Part shown: positions 18,249-26,902 of the stretch, piece by piece
Position numbering within the stretch: the stretch's first letter is position 1
Layout of the letters: every line of letters starts with the position of its first letter
Assembly (NCBI GenBank): GCA_002506825.1
Contig: DAYH01000030.1
Coordinates: 17,491-81,490, forward strand
Reading direction: 5' to 3'
DNA length: 64,000 nt
Source of the DNA: Euryarchaeota archaeon UBA103
GTDB taxonomy: Archaea > Thermoplasmatota > Poseidoniia > Poseidoniales > Thalassarchaeaceae
Translations under genes and position numbers: made by a program
Notes under the pieces: generated by a model
The model's input: the letters and a program-made list of their open reading frames with translations, nothing else
What the model was told of the DNA's origin: nothing
The model's database searches: none

Positions 18249-18265
18249 CGACCCCAAAGGGGTCG
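18249..18265. promoter_or_regulatory. 17-bp palindrome between the folate and lipoate operons
   Basis: CGACCCC-AAA-GGGGTCG is a perfect inverted repeat with a three-base centre, lying between divergent promoters. A TATA-like CGTAATAGG sits about 26 bases before the SDR start and a GATTAA about 27 before lipA, so both transcripts may be nearly leaderless and the palindrome lies between the two. Could be an operator or a terminator-like hairpin; undecided. Confidence 0.4.
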
Positions 18266-18302
18266 ATGAGAACGATTAACTCCGTAGCTCTATCCGAGAC
18301 AT

Positions 18303-19364
18303 ATGATGGCGACGCGACTACCGACCGTTGACACATCGAAAATAGGCATAGATTCCTGTTCTGGATCAGATACTGAAAGTCATAAAAGTAGAGTAGAAAG
18401 GGAGCGAAAAAGACTCCCAAACTGGTTCAGGACCAGTCTTCCAGTCGGTAAATCGCAGTCCAGGTACAACAGTACTATGTCTAGCGTCAAGGAGAATGGT
18501 TTGAACACAGTATGTGTTGAAGCCAGATGCCCCAATATCCATGACTGCTGGGGCAGAGGGACTGCAACTTTCATGATTGCCGGTGATGTATGTACGAGAG
18601 GATGTAGATTCTGTGCAGTTGATACCGCAAAGTTTCCACCTCCACTAAATCCTGATGAGCCTGAAGATTTGGCTCTAGCAATAGATAGCATGGGAATAAA
18701 TCATGCAGTGATCACAGTTGTCAACAGAGACGACCTGCCTGATGGAGGAGCCGCACACTACAGAAAATGTATAATGGCGGTTCATCAGAGGTGTCCAGAT
18801 GTAGGCATAGAGCTTCTTTGCTCCGACCTAGATGGGAATTTGGACTCTTTGAAGATTCTACTAGAAGATTTACCAATACGTGTTTTTGCTCATAATGTTG
18901 AGTGTGTACCGAGGCTCGACAAAGTGGTCAGAGACAGAAGGGCCTCATTCGCACAATCTTTGGAGATTCTCGCGGTGGCTAAGAGTTTACGGCCAGATCT
19001 GAAGACGAAAACTAGTATCATGGTGGGGCTCGGAGAGACAGACTCAGAGGTGATCGAAGCCATGAAAATGGTCAGATCGTCTGAAGTTGATATGATTACC
19101 CTTGGACAGTATCTTCAACCAGGTGGGCGTCATCTACCAGTTGATAGGTTCCCAGAGCCTTCACAATTCGCTGATTGGGACCGGGAAGCAAGAGAAATGG
19201 GTTTCTCAGCTGTTGCCAGCGGGCCTTTGGTGAGGTCCAGTTATCGCGCGGGCCTCCTATGGGAAGAAGCCATGGGATTGGAACCAGTAGTAACTAGGGA
19301 GTCCACTGGTTCGGCTGTGAGTCACCTTACATTTTCACCTGTCAAAGGAGGCCAAAAGATATGA
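18303..19364 (+). CDS. lipA: Lipoyl synthase
   Basis: A 353-residue radical SAM enzyme that inserts two sulfurs into octanoyl groups on the lipoyl domains of 2-oxoacid dehydrogenase E2 (or GcvH). Both iron-sulfur clusters are recognisable: the auxiliary cluster cysteines Cys71, Cys76 and Cys82 (CVEARCPNIHDCW) and the radical SAM cysteines Cys97, Cys101 and Cys104 (CTRGCRFC). The C-terminal RSSYRAG carries the conserved serine ligand motif RSSYxA. About 40 extra residues precede the usual start. It opens the operon that also encodes the E1, E2 and E3 subunits and LipB, so the enzyme and its substrate protein are encoded together. The E1-alpha gene starts 22 bases after the stop codon. Confidence 0.96.
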   Translation: MMATRLPTVDTSKIGIDSCSGSDTESHKSRVERERKRLPNWFRTSLPVGKSQSRYNSTMSSVKENGLNTVCVEARCPNIHDCWGRGTATFMIAGDVCTRGCRFCAVDTAKFPPPLNPDEPEDLALAIDSMGINHAVITVVNRDDLPDGGAAHYRKCIMAVHQRCPDVGIELLCSDLDGNLDSLKILLEDLPIRVFAHNVECVPRLDKVVRDRRASFAQSLEILAVAKSLRPDLKTKTSIMVGLGETDSEVIEAMKMVRSSEVDMITLGQYLQPGGRHLPVDRFPEPSQFADWDREAREMGFSAVASGPLVRSSYRAGLLWEEAMGLEPVVTRESTGSAVSHLTFSPVKGGQKI

Positions 19365-19386
19365 GCGTCGAGAGGGTGTATGCATC

Positions 19387-20628
19387 ATGAGCGAGGGGCA
19401 CGGGACGGACCCGTTGCATGTTCCTGACGCCCCCCATAGGCCAGGGGATGAGGCTGGATTCGTAGACTGGCCATGGTCCCCCGAGGATCTGAAAAGGCCG
19501 GATGTCGATTGCGATGCATCTGAAACTGTGACACTAGCAGAGGGTTTAGTGAGAGTTCTTGGGGATGATAACAAGTCTTCTGGGGAGTGGGATCCAAAAC
19601 TTTCCTCAGAGGAGATGATAGCCGGCTTGGAACACATGATGCGTCTTCGTATTTTTGATGATAGGATGATGAAAATGCAGAGAACTGGTAAGCTCTCATT
19701 CTACATGCGTTCATTTGGCGAGGAAGCGGTTGCAATTGCTCAAACAATGGCTTTGAAAGAGCAGGACTGGCTTTTCCCCACTTACAGGCAACCTGGAGCT
19801 CAATTTGTCAGAGGCAGAGATATGGTGAGTATGATTTGCCATTGTATTGGAAATGAGATGGACAATGTCAAAGGCCGGCAGATGCCTGTGCACTACACCT
19901 ACAGAGAAGGACGGTTCATCTCGGTTTCTAGTCCCGTTGGAACACAATTTAGCCAGGCCGTTGGGGTTGCCTTGGCTTCTGGGTACAAGGGACTCGATGA
20001 AGTCACAATTACCTGGATTGGAGACGGGGCTAGTGCAGAAGGGGATTATCATTATGCTTTGAATTTCGCAAGTATCTTTCAGGCTCCAGTGATTTTGAAT
20101 GTTGTTAACAATCAGTGGGCAATATCTACTCACAAAAATTTTGCAAGTAAAAATGGCAATTTTGCTGTCAGAGGATTGCCATATGGAATTCCTAGCATTC
20201 GTGTGGACGGTAATGATTTCTTGGCCCTTTACTCAGTTACTTCTTGGGCTCGAGAGCGAGCCTCGAGAGGACTTGGCCCTACGCACATCGAGGTCTTGAC
20301 ATACCGTGCTGGAGCACACAGTAGTAGTGACGACCCATCTAGATACAGGCCTTCTGATATTCACTCTCAATGGCCCGGTGGAGATCCCATAGACAGACTT
20401 ACAGAGCATCTTAAGGAGACAGGAGAATGGTCAGACGAGATGCATCAGAAACTTTCCGAAAAAATAGACTCTGAAGTTATGGTGGCATACAAAGAAGCTG
20501 TCAAGTTCGGAGATTTGGCGAATGGCCCTTACCCATCTTCCGATGCAATATTCACAGAGGTTTACGAGAGTCCCCCTTGGCATCTAGAGGAACAATGGGA
20601 TGAAATGAAGAAATGGAGGGATTCATAA
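19387..20628 (+). CDS. 2-oxoacid dehydrogenase E1 component, alpha subunit (branched-chain type)
   Basis: 413 residues. The thiamine diphosphate motif begins GDGASAEGDYHYALNFA and ends NNQWAIST. QMPVHYTYRE and the loop AGAHSSSDDPSRYRP, which carries the active-site His, are closest in style to branched-chain 2-oxoacid dehydrogenase E1-alpha rather than PdhA. The N-terminal extension (PDAPHRPGDEAGF) is also seen in that group. With the beta subunit it decarboxylates a 2-oxoacid and transfers the acyl group to lipoyl-E2. Its stop codon overlaps the beta-subunit ATG (TAATG), indicating translational coupling. Substrate (branched-chain oxoacid, pyruvate or both) cannot be fixed from sequence. Confidence 0.93.
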   Translation: MSEGHGTDPLHVPDAPHRPGDEAGFVDWPWSPEDLKRPDVDCDASETVTLAEGLVRVLGDDNKSSGEWDPKLSSEEMIAGLEHMMRLRIFDDRMMKMQRTGKLSFYMRSFGEEAVAIAQTMALKEQDWLFPTYRQPGAQFVRGRDMVSMICHCIGNEMDNVKGRQMPVHYTYREGRFISVSSPVGTQFSQAVGVALASGYKGLDEVTITWIGDGASAEGDYHYALNFASIFQAPVILNVVNNQWAISTHKNFASKNGNFAVRGLPYGIPSIRVDGNDFLALYSVTSWARERASRGLGPTHIEVLTYRAGAHSSSDDPSRYRPSDIHSQWPGGDPIDRLTEHLKETGEWSDEMHQKLSEKIDSEVMVAYKEAVKFGDLANGPYPSSDAIFTEVYESPPWHLEEQWDEMKKWRDS

Positions 20629-21638
20629 TGCCTAATATGAATATGGTAGAGTCCGTAAATAATGCTCTGGATACAATGTTATCGAGGGACAATGATGTCA
20701 TTATGTTCGGAGAAGATTTTGGATACTTTGGAGGTGTTTTTAGAACATCCGATGGCCTGCAAGATAAGCATGGTAAGCACAGAGTTTTCGACTCGCCCCT
20801 TTCCGAGGGAGGAATTGCGGCTACTGCTTTCGGGATGGGAATAAACGGACTCAGGCCAGTAGTTGAAATACAGTTTGCAGACTATATCTTTCCGGCATAC
20901 GACCAAATCGTCAACGAGATGGCGAAGGTAAGGCATCGTTCTGGTGGAGAGTTCTGGTGTCCGGTAACCATCAGAACTCCAGCGGGAGGGGGAATTAGAG
21001 GGGGGCACCATCACTCTCAATCTCCTGAGGCTCAGTTTACGCATACGCCGGGCCTCAAGGTAGTTTATTGTTCAACACCATACAACGCCAAGGGACTGCT
21101 AATCAGCGCTATTGAGGATAATGATCCAGTTATCTTCTTCGAGCCAAAAAGATGCTATAGGGGCCCTTTCTATGGAGACCCACACAAAGTGCCAACATGG
21201 TCTGGACATCCAGAGGCAGAGGTTCCCGAGTCTCATTACACCATTCCCCTAGGAGAGGCACGGTTAGCCTTGGAAGGCAGCCAGTGCACGGTGATTTCTT
21301 GGGGGGCGATGGTTCATGTGTGCGAGCGTGCAATAATGGACAGTGGAATTTCTTGTGACCTAATAGATCTCCAAACACTAGTCCCTTGGGATCGAGAAGC
21401 AGTGGTCAAATCGATCGAGAAGACAGGTAGATGTGTAATAGTTCATGAAGCTCCAAAAACTAGTGGATTTGGAGCTGAAATGGCTGCTTCGATACAAGAA
21501 AGATGTTTTTGGAGTCTGGAGTCCCCAATAGAGAGAGTGACTGGTTGGGATACTCCTTTTCCCCATACTACTGAATGGGATTACATGCCCGGACCAGATA
21601 GAGTGGCCGCGGCGATAGCGAAAACACAGGAGGATTAA
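20628..21638 (+). CDS. 2-oxoacid dehydrogenase E1 component, beta subunit
   Basis: 336 residues from the ATG at 20628, which overlaps the alpha-subunit stop codon; a start at 20613 would overlap further and is unlikely. MVESVNNALD, the FGEDFGYFGGVFR segment, the SEGGIAATAFGMGINGLRPVVEIQF block and GGGIRGGHHHSQSPEA are hallmark E1-beta sequences, including the glutamate that activates thiamine diphosphate. The C-terminal transketolase domain follows (LQTLVPWDREAVVKSI, FGAEMAASI). It forms the alpha2beta2 E1 heterotetramer with the preceding gene product. E2 begins two bases after its stop codon. Confidence 0.95.
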   Translation: MPNMNMVESVNNALDTMLSRDNDVIMFGEDFGYFGGVFRTSDGLQDKHGKHRVFDSPLSEGGIAATAFGMGINGLRPVVEIQFADYIFPAYDQIVNEMAKVRHRSGGEFWCPVTIRTPAGGGIRGGHHHSQSPEAQFTHTPGLKVVYCSTPYNAKGLLISAIEDNDPVIFFEPKRCYRGPFYGDPHKVPTWSGHPEAEVPESHYTIPLGEARLALEGSQCTVISWGAMVHVCERAIMDSGISCDLIDLQTLVPWDREAVVKSIEKTGRCVIVHEAPKTSGFGAEMAASIQERCFWSLESPIERVTGWDTPFPHTTEWDYMPGPDRVAAAIAKTQED

Positions 21639-21639
21639 C

Positions 21640-22926
21640 ATGGCGAAATATGATTTCAAATTGCCCGATATTGGAGAAGGAGTCGTAGAGGGCGAAGTAG
21701 TCACGTGGCATGTATCGGTAGGGGACGTGGTTTCCGAGGATGATCCAATTGTTGACGTGATGACCGATAAGGCTACTGTAACCATTCCATCGCCTACAGA
21801 TGGAACTGTTGTGTCCCTTAATGGAGAGGTAGGCGATATGGTAGCCGTTGGTTCTGTACTGATAGAGTTCGATACCGATGGGTCGGCTCCTTCGATCCCT
21901 GAGCTTGAGGATGAGTCCGAGCCGATAGAAGAAGAGGCAGAGGAAGAACAGGTAGAGATTCCGGCAAAAACAGAGGTTAGAGAAGTTGTAAAATCTCCTG
22001 AAGTATCGAAACCAGTTCAAATGTCTGCGCCAGAAATTCCCATATCGAGTTCCAGAACAGTACTGGCTAGTCCGGCTGTCAGAAGAAGAGCTAGGGAGGC
22101 CAACATAGACCTGGCATCATTGAGTGGCAGTGGCCCCGCTGGCAGGGTTAGGCACGCGGACATAGATGCCTTCGTTGCAGGAGGGGGGGCCGTTATGGGC
22201 GCTCCACCAGTGGCATACTCAACCAAGAGGAGCGGTTTTAGTGAAGTCAAAATCGTTGGTCTGAGGAGGAAGATTTCAGAACAGATGGTCAAGAGTGCGT
22301 TTTCAATCCCTCACTTCTCATATTTCGAAGAGGTTGATGTGACGGAGCTTGAGGCATTGCGACAGGCGCTCAATACTAGTCGTGGGGAGGATCAACCTAA
22401 ACTTACTTATCTGCCATTCATAATGCTAGCTTTAGCCAAGATAATGCCAGAACATCCAGAATGTAACGGTTATTTCTATGATGGAGATGGAGTTGTACAC
22501 CGTCATGAGGCTGTAAACCTGGGAATAGCCACCCAAACAGATAGAGGACTATATGTCCCAGTAGTGAAGAATGTTGAGTCCATGGATGTTTGGCAAGCGG
22601 CAAATGATCTGATTCGTGTTTCTGGGGCGGCTAGAACAGGAACAGCTAGCCTCGATGACTTGACTGGCTCTACATTCACGATAACTAGTCTTGGAAGAGA
22701 CGGTGGACTAGGTGCAACACCTATTATCAATCATCCCGAGATGGCCATATTAGGAGTCCATAAGGCCAGAGAGATGCCGGTTGTCAGGAGTGGCAATATC
22801 GTAATTAGAAGGATGATGAACCTATCTAGCTCCTTCGACCATAGAGTAATTGATGGCGCAGATGGGGCCCGACTAGTACAGCATCTGAAGAAAATGTTAG
22901 AGCATCCTGCGATGATATTCATGTGA
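21640..22926 (+). CDS. Dihydrolipoamide acyltransferase, E2 component
   Basis: 428 residues with the standard three parts. A single lipoyl domain (1-78) carries the lipoylated lysine Lys44 in VMTDKATVTIP. An acidic linker (about 85-120) leads to a peripheral subunit-binding domain (about 140-178: ASPAVRRRAREANIDL, GPAGRVRHADI). The catalytic domain (about 200-428) has SFDHRVIDGADGA near residue 402 with the active-site His and Asp. It forms the core of the complex and passes acyl groups to CoA. The VMTDKAT form of the lipoyl site is the branched-chain/pyruvate style. An AGGAGGA ribosome site lies in the end of the E1-beta gene. Confidence 0.95.
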   Translation: MAKYDFKLPDIGEGVVEGEVVTWHVSVGDVVSEDDPIVDVMTDKATVTIPSPTDGTVVSLNGEVGDMVAVGSVLIEFDTDGSAPSIPELEDESEPIEEEAEEEQVEIPAKTEVREVVKSPEVSKPVQMSAPEIPISSSRTVLASPAVRRRAREANIDLASLSGSGPAGRVRHADIDAFVAGGGAVMGAPPVAYSTKRSGFSEVKIVGLRRKISEQMVKSAFSIPHFSYFEEVDVTELEALRQALNTSRGEDQPKLTYLPFIMLALAKIMPEHPECNGYFYDGDGVVHRHEAVNLGIATQTDRGLYVPVVKNVESMDVWQAANDLIRVSGAARTGTASLDDLTGSTFTITSLGRDGGLGATPIINHPEMAILGVHKAREMPVVRSGNIVIRRMMNLSSSFDHRVIDGADGARLVQHLKKMLEHPAMIFM

Positions 22927-22935
22927 GTTGACAAA

Positions 22936-24372
22936 ATGGCCGAAATCAGAAAATGTCAGGTTTTGATAGTCGGGGCTGGCCCTGGAGGATATGTAGCTGG
23001 AATTAGATCTGGCCAACTTGGCCTAGATACAATAGTTGTAGAGGGAGATAAAGCAGGAGGTACTTGTCTAATCAGGGGCTGTATTCCCAGTAAGGCGATG
23101 ATACATGCCGCTGAGAGGTTCGAGTCGCTTTCAAAGCACAGTTCTGAAGAGGGCCATATGGGAATTTCAATAACATCTGAGCCTGAGCTCGATATGTCGT
23201 CACTTGTTTCCTGGAAGGATTCAATAGTGGATCGTTTGAATAAAGGCGTAGAATCTCTACTCAAGGGATCTGGCGTAGAGCTCGTAAAGGGATGGGCGAC
23301 TTTTAGTGGACCTAAGAGATGCACTGTAAAGACTTCAGACGGAGAAATAGAAATTGAAGCAGAGAATGTTATTTTAGCAACTGGATCTAGTCACATAGAC
23401 CTACCTTTCATGCCTTGTGATGAGGAGTTCATTCTCTCTTCCACCGGAGCTCTTGAACTGGATTCTCTTCCCTCGAAAGTAGCCATAGTTGGAGGTGGCT
23501 ACATCGGACTAGAACTCGGATGTGCACTTTCCAAACTAGGTTCTGAAGTAACGGTCGTCGAAGGCATGGATAGTGTACTTGGAATATTTGATAAAGAGCT
23601 TCGAAGACCTCTGGAGATTTGGCTGAAGAAGCATGGCGTCTCGATCCACACCAATGCACTAGCCAAGGGGGCAGAAGTGAAAGGAAGGGGTGCCTCGAAG
23701 AAAGTAGAGCTCTCTTTCGAGAAGAATGGCGAAATCCAATCGATAAAGGTTGACAAGGTCCTGGTAACAGTTGGAAGAAAGCCCAATACCAAGGATTGGG
23801 GATTAGAGACAATGGGGGTCAGGATGGATCACTCTGGACGATTCATCAGGATTGACAGACAATGCAGAACGAACATCCCAGGAGTTTTCGCTATAGGAGA
23901 TGTTTCTGGAGAGCCTATGCTAGCCCACAAGGCCAGTTCACAGGGAGAGATGGTAGCTGAGATTATATCGGGCCTAACTAGAGAGTTTGACAAAGTGGCC
24001 ATCCCAGCAATAGTTTTCACGGAACCTGAGATAGTTTCAGTGGGTTTGATGCCTCATGAGGCAGAGGATAGGGGAGAAGAAATAATTGTAGGGAAGTTTC
24101 CTCTTGCGGCCAACGGTAGGGCCTTGACTCTCGAAGCAGAGAAAACAGGCGGATTCGTCAGAGTTGTAGCTCGTGATTCTGATCACGTCATATTAGGAAT
24201 ACAGGCCGTTGGAAGCCATGTTGCTGAACTCCATGGAGAGTTTGTACTAGCACTAGAAATGGGTGCACTTTTGGAGGATATTGCTGATACGGTACATGCA
24301 CATCCGACGATGGCAGAGGCCTTCCATGAAAGCGTCCTGAAATCTCTAGGACATGCTATCCATTCTGCATGA
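22936..24372 (+). CDS. lpdA: Dihydrolipoamide dehydrogenase, E3 component
   Basis: 478 residues. FAD-binding GAGPGGYVAGIR (13-24), the redox disulfide Cys44/Cys49 in GGTCLIRGCIPSK (usual form GGTCLNVGCIPSK), the NAD-binding GGGYIGLELG, a second FAD motif GVFAIGDV, and the C-terminal active-site HAHPTMAEA are all present. It reoxidises dihydrolipoyl-E2 with NAD. Its place directly after E2 (nine bases between genes) shows it belongs to this complex. The IR replacing NV between GGTCL and GCIPSK is a small local variation. Confidence 0.95.
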   Translation: MAEIRKCQVLIVGAGPGGYVAGIRSGQLGLDTIVVEGDKAGGTCLIRGCIPSKAMIHAAERFESLSKHSSEEGHMGISITSEPELDMSSLVSWKDSIVDRLNKGVESLLKGSGVELVKGWATFSGPKRCTVKTSDGEIEIEAENVILATGSSHIDLPFMPCDEEFILSSTGALELDSLPSKVAIVGGGYIGLELGCALSKLGSEVTVVEGMDSVLGIFDKELRRPLEIWLKKHGVSIHTNALAKGAEVKGRGASKKVELSFEKNGEIQSIKVDKVLVTVGRKPNTKDWGLETMGVRMDHSGRFIRIDRQCRTNIPGVFAIGDVSGEPMLAHKASSQGEMVAEIISGLTREFDKVAIPAIVFTEPEIVSVGLMPHEAEDRGEEIIVGKFPLAANGRALTLEAEKTGGFVRVVARDSDHVILGIQAVGSHVAELHGEFVLALEMGALLEDIADTVHAHPTMAEAFHESVLKSLGHAIHSA

Positions 24373-24381
24373 GGTGGATTA

Positions 24382-25044
24382 TTGTCGGAGATAGAAATAC
24401 TCCATCTAGGAGTAGAGGAGTATTCCTCGGTTTTTGAGACGATGAAGATTTTACAGCATAAGAGGATTGATGATGAAATCTCGGATACTCTAATTTTTGT
24501 TATCCATCCAGAAATTGTTACTTTGGGCCCTAAGGCAATCAGAGAGGGAGTAGAGATTGAAGATTATCAAATTTTTGAGACAGACCGAGGAGGAGGGGCT
24601 ACGTGGCATGGTCCGGGACAGCTAGTTGTCTATCCAATAATTAAGTGGGAAGGGGAGATGCAAAGTGTCAAGTCTGTTATCTCCATACTGGAAGACTGGA
24701 CAATTTCGGCATTCGAAGAATGCGGGATAGATTCATACAAAGACCAGGCAATGCAGGGAGTTTGGGTGGATGGGTACAAAATTTGCTCTATTGGACTTTC
24801 TTTCTTTAAGTGGGTCAGTAGGCATGGCATGTCGATAAATGTGAATACTCCCGGTTCAAGAGTTGAGGGCCTTTCTGGATGCGGGATGGAGGAAGGGGTA
24901 CACACTTGTCTGCATAAACTAGGATATCTCCAAGACAAAGACGGGAACGACATCGATATCAAAAGAGTTGAGCGTGCGTTGATCGGTACATGTGAGAAAA
25001 TTTTAGGAAGAGTTCCTAGTTATCATTTGGATAAGGGCGTGTGA
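24382..25044 (+). CDS. lipB: Octanoyltransferase
   Basis: 220 residues. The start is TTG at 24382 with GAGGTGG five bases upstream, a strong ribosome site that decides the start. The family motifs are DRGGGATWHGPGQLVVYP, the catalytic lysine region YKICSIGLSFFKWVSRHG followed by MSINV, and the cysteine in GLSGCGMEEG. LipB moves octanoyl from acyl carrier protein to E2, the step before LipA. Standing at the end of the lipA-E1-E2-E3 operon it completes a dedicated lipoylation set. Many archaea instead use a two-part lipoate ligase. Confidence 0.93.
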   Translation: MSEIEILHLGVEEYSSVFETMKILQHKRIDDEISDTLIFVIHPEIVTLGPKAIREGVEIEDYQIFETDRGGGATWHGPGQLVVYPIIKWEGEMQSVKSVISILEDWTISAFEECGIDSYKDQAMQGVWVDGYKICSIGLSFFKWVSRHGMSINVNTPGSRVEGLSGCGMEEGVHTCLHKLGYLQDKDGNDIDIKRVERALIGTCEKILGRVPSYHLDKGV

Positions 25045-25051
25045 AGTTAGA

Positions 25052-26245
25052 ATGATTCCTAAGAAAGGCAATTTTTCTAAGCTATGGGGATTGGAACCGA
25101 GCACTGTTTTCCTGAATCATGGATCATTCGGAGCGGCTCCTATTGCAGTACTCGAAGAGCAAACTAGGATCAGAAATGAAATGGAGGAGGACCCTGTATA
25201 TTTTGTAGAGAAGAAGATGAACGATCTATGGCAAAAATCCATCCTTGAGCTATCTAAATTTCTCAATGCCGACCCAGAAGGGATGGTTTTCGTTACTAAT
25301 GCGACCATGGGCGTAAACACGATACTCAGATCTCTGAAACTTTCTCCTGGGGATGAAATAATTGTTCCAGATCATGCATATCAGGCGTGTAGAAATGCGA
25401 TAGATTTCGTTACAGGGAGATCGGGTGCTAGGACCGTGATTGTACCAGTGCCTTTCAGAGTCAATGATGAATCTGAAATCATTGATCCAATACTATCTGC
25501 AGTAAGCGACAGGACAGTATTAGCAATGATAGACACTGTTTCAAGCCCCACAGGAATAAGAATGCCATTTGAGATCTTGGTGCTTGAACTACAGAATAAA
25601 GGGGTTGATGTCCTAGTTGATGCGGCCCATGGACCAGGTATTGTACCTCTTGATATTCGCAAGCTGAATCCAGCATATATCACTGGCAATTGTCACAAGT
25701 GGTTGTGTACTCCCAAGGGCTCTGCATTTTTGCATATCAGAGAAGATAAGAGAGAGGAGGTTAATCCTCTAAACATAGGACACGGATACTCAAGTGACCT
25801 CTCTCCGGCTGAAAAATTCCGTTTTGAGTTTGATTGGTCCGGTACTCGCGATCCAAGCCCATGGCTTTGTATCCCATTCTCCATTGGATACATTGGAAGT
25901 CAAATTGAAGGGGGATGGGATGAGATAATGAGGAACAACAGGAATATGGCATTGTATGGCAGGGGACTTCTTTGTGATGCTCTTGACATTATTCCTCCAA
26001 CACCCGACTGTATGGTTTCTTCGATGTCTTCGGTTGAGTTCCCATGGAGTGGAGATGTACATCCACCATCTCCAGATGGGGACCCCCTTCACAACTTATT
26101 GTTTGACGAATACAGAATTCAGGTTCCCATAATATCATGGCCCATTCACAACGCTAAATACATCAGGATATCGGCTCACATTTACAACAGTAAAGAGGAG
26201 TTTGAATATCTCTCGGAAACTCTAAAATCTGTATTAAGGCGATAG
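25052..26245 (+). CDS. Class V aminotransferase (isopenicillin-N epimerase-like)
   Basis: 397 residues of the PLP fold type I, class V family. LNHGSFGAAP near the N-terminus is typical of the isopenicillin-N epimerase-like subgroup; the VDAAHGPGIVPLDI segment holds the PLP-binding Asp and His, and GNCHKWLCTPKGSAFL carries the Schiff-base lysine. Relatives include epimerases, cysteine desulfurases and cysteine lyases, so the reaction cannot be named. It starts seven bases after lipB and may be cotranscribed; a sulfur-related role alongside lipoate synthesis would be attractive but is inference. Confidence 0.85.
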   Translation: MIPKKGNFSKLWGLEPSTVFLNHGSFGAAPIAVLEEQTRIRNEMEEDPVYFVEKKMNDLWQKSILELSKFLNADPEGMVFVTNATMGVNTILRSLKLSPGDEIIVPDHAYQACRNAIDFVTGRSGARTVIVPVPFRVNDESEIIDPILSAVSDRTVLAMIDTVSSPTGIRMPFEILVLELQNKGVDVLVDAAHGPGIVPLDIRKLNPAYITGNCHKWLCTPKGSAFLHIREDKREEVNPLNIGHGYSSDLSPAEKFRFEFDWSGTRDPSPWLCIPFSIGYIGSQIEGGWDEIMRNNRNMALYGRGLLCDALDIIPPTPDCMVSSMSSVEFPWSGDVHPPSPDGDPLHNLLFDEYRIQVPIISWPIHNAKYIRISAHIYNSKEEFEYLSETLKSVLRR

Positions 26246-26281
26246 GCAACCATTCAAGGCATGTAGCATTACCCGCACATC

Positions 26282-26860
26282 ATGCCAAGTGCAGTAGTAG
26301 CGATAACAGGGGCCTCAGGCGCTCGCTATGGAGTGAGGCTAGTAGAACAACTAAGTCGGGCTGGATGGGAAATCGATCTCATAGTAAGTAAGGCTGGAGA
26401 AATTAATCTCAAACTAGAATGCGATATTGGTGCGGCCGAGCTTAGTGAAATTACAGGAGTCTCGATACACAACAATGCTAATTTAGCGGCCAGACCTGCT
26501 TCTGGTTCGGCTTTGTATGACGCATACGTAATTTGTCCGGCTAGTGGGACGACAATAGGAAAGATTGGTGCGGGGATATCAGACAACCTTTCCACGAGAA
26601 GTGCTCTAGTTGCGATAAAAGAGAGAAGGAAGCTGATTATAGTGCCGAGAGAGACTCCCTCTCCAACTCCTCATTTAGAAGCTATGGCGAAGATGTCATC
26701 ATGGGGAGTTGTCATATTACCGGCTAATCCAGGATTCTACAATTCACCAGAGACAATTGATGACTTGATAGATTTCGTAGTGGCCAGAATTCTAGATCAG
26801 ATGGGAGTATCGCACACTCTCGGTAAGAGATGGACTGGTGAAGAAGTAACACTGGGGTAA
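26282..26860 (+). CDS. ubiX: UbiX-like flavin prenyltransferase
   Basis: 192 residues. ITGASGARYGVRLVEQL is the UbiX/Pad1 FMN-binding N-terminus; SGTTIGKIGAGISDNLSTR and IIVPRETPSPTPHLEAM are further family blocks. UbiX attaches a dimethylallyl group to FMN to make the prenylated cofactor of UbiD-type decarboxylases. No ubiD partner is seen within this window. It lies 36 bases after the aminotransferase on the same strand. Length is normal for the family. Confidence 0.9.
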   Translation: MPSAVVAITGASGARYGVRLVEQLSRAGWEIDLIVSKAGEINLKLECDIGAAELSEITGVSIHNNANLAARPASGSALYDAYVICPASGTTIGKIGAGISDNLSTRSALVAIKERRKLIIVPRETPSPTPHLEAMAKMSSWGVVILPANPGFYNSPETIDDLIDFVVARILDQMGVSHTLGKRWTGEEVTLG

Positions 26861-26902
26861 TAGAGTAATATCAGTCAATAACCAGAATGGGTTCAATAGT
26901 CA

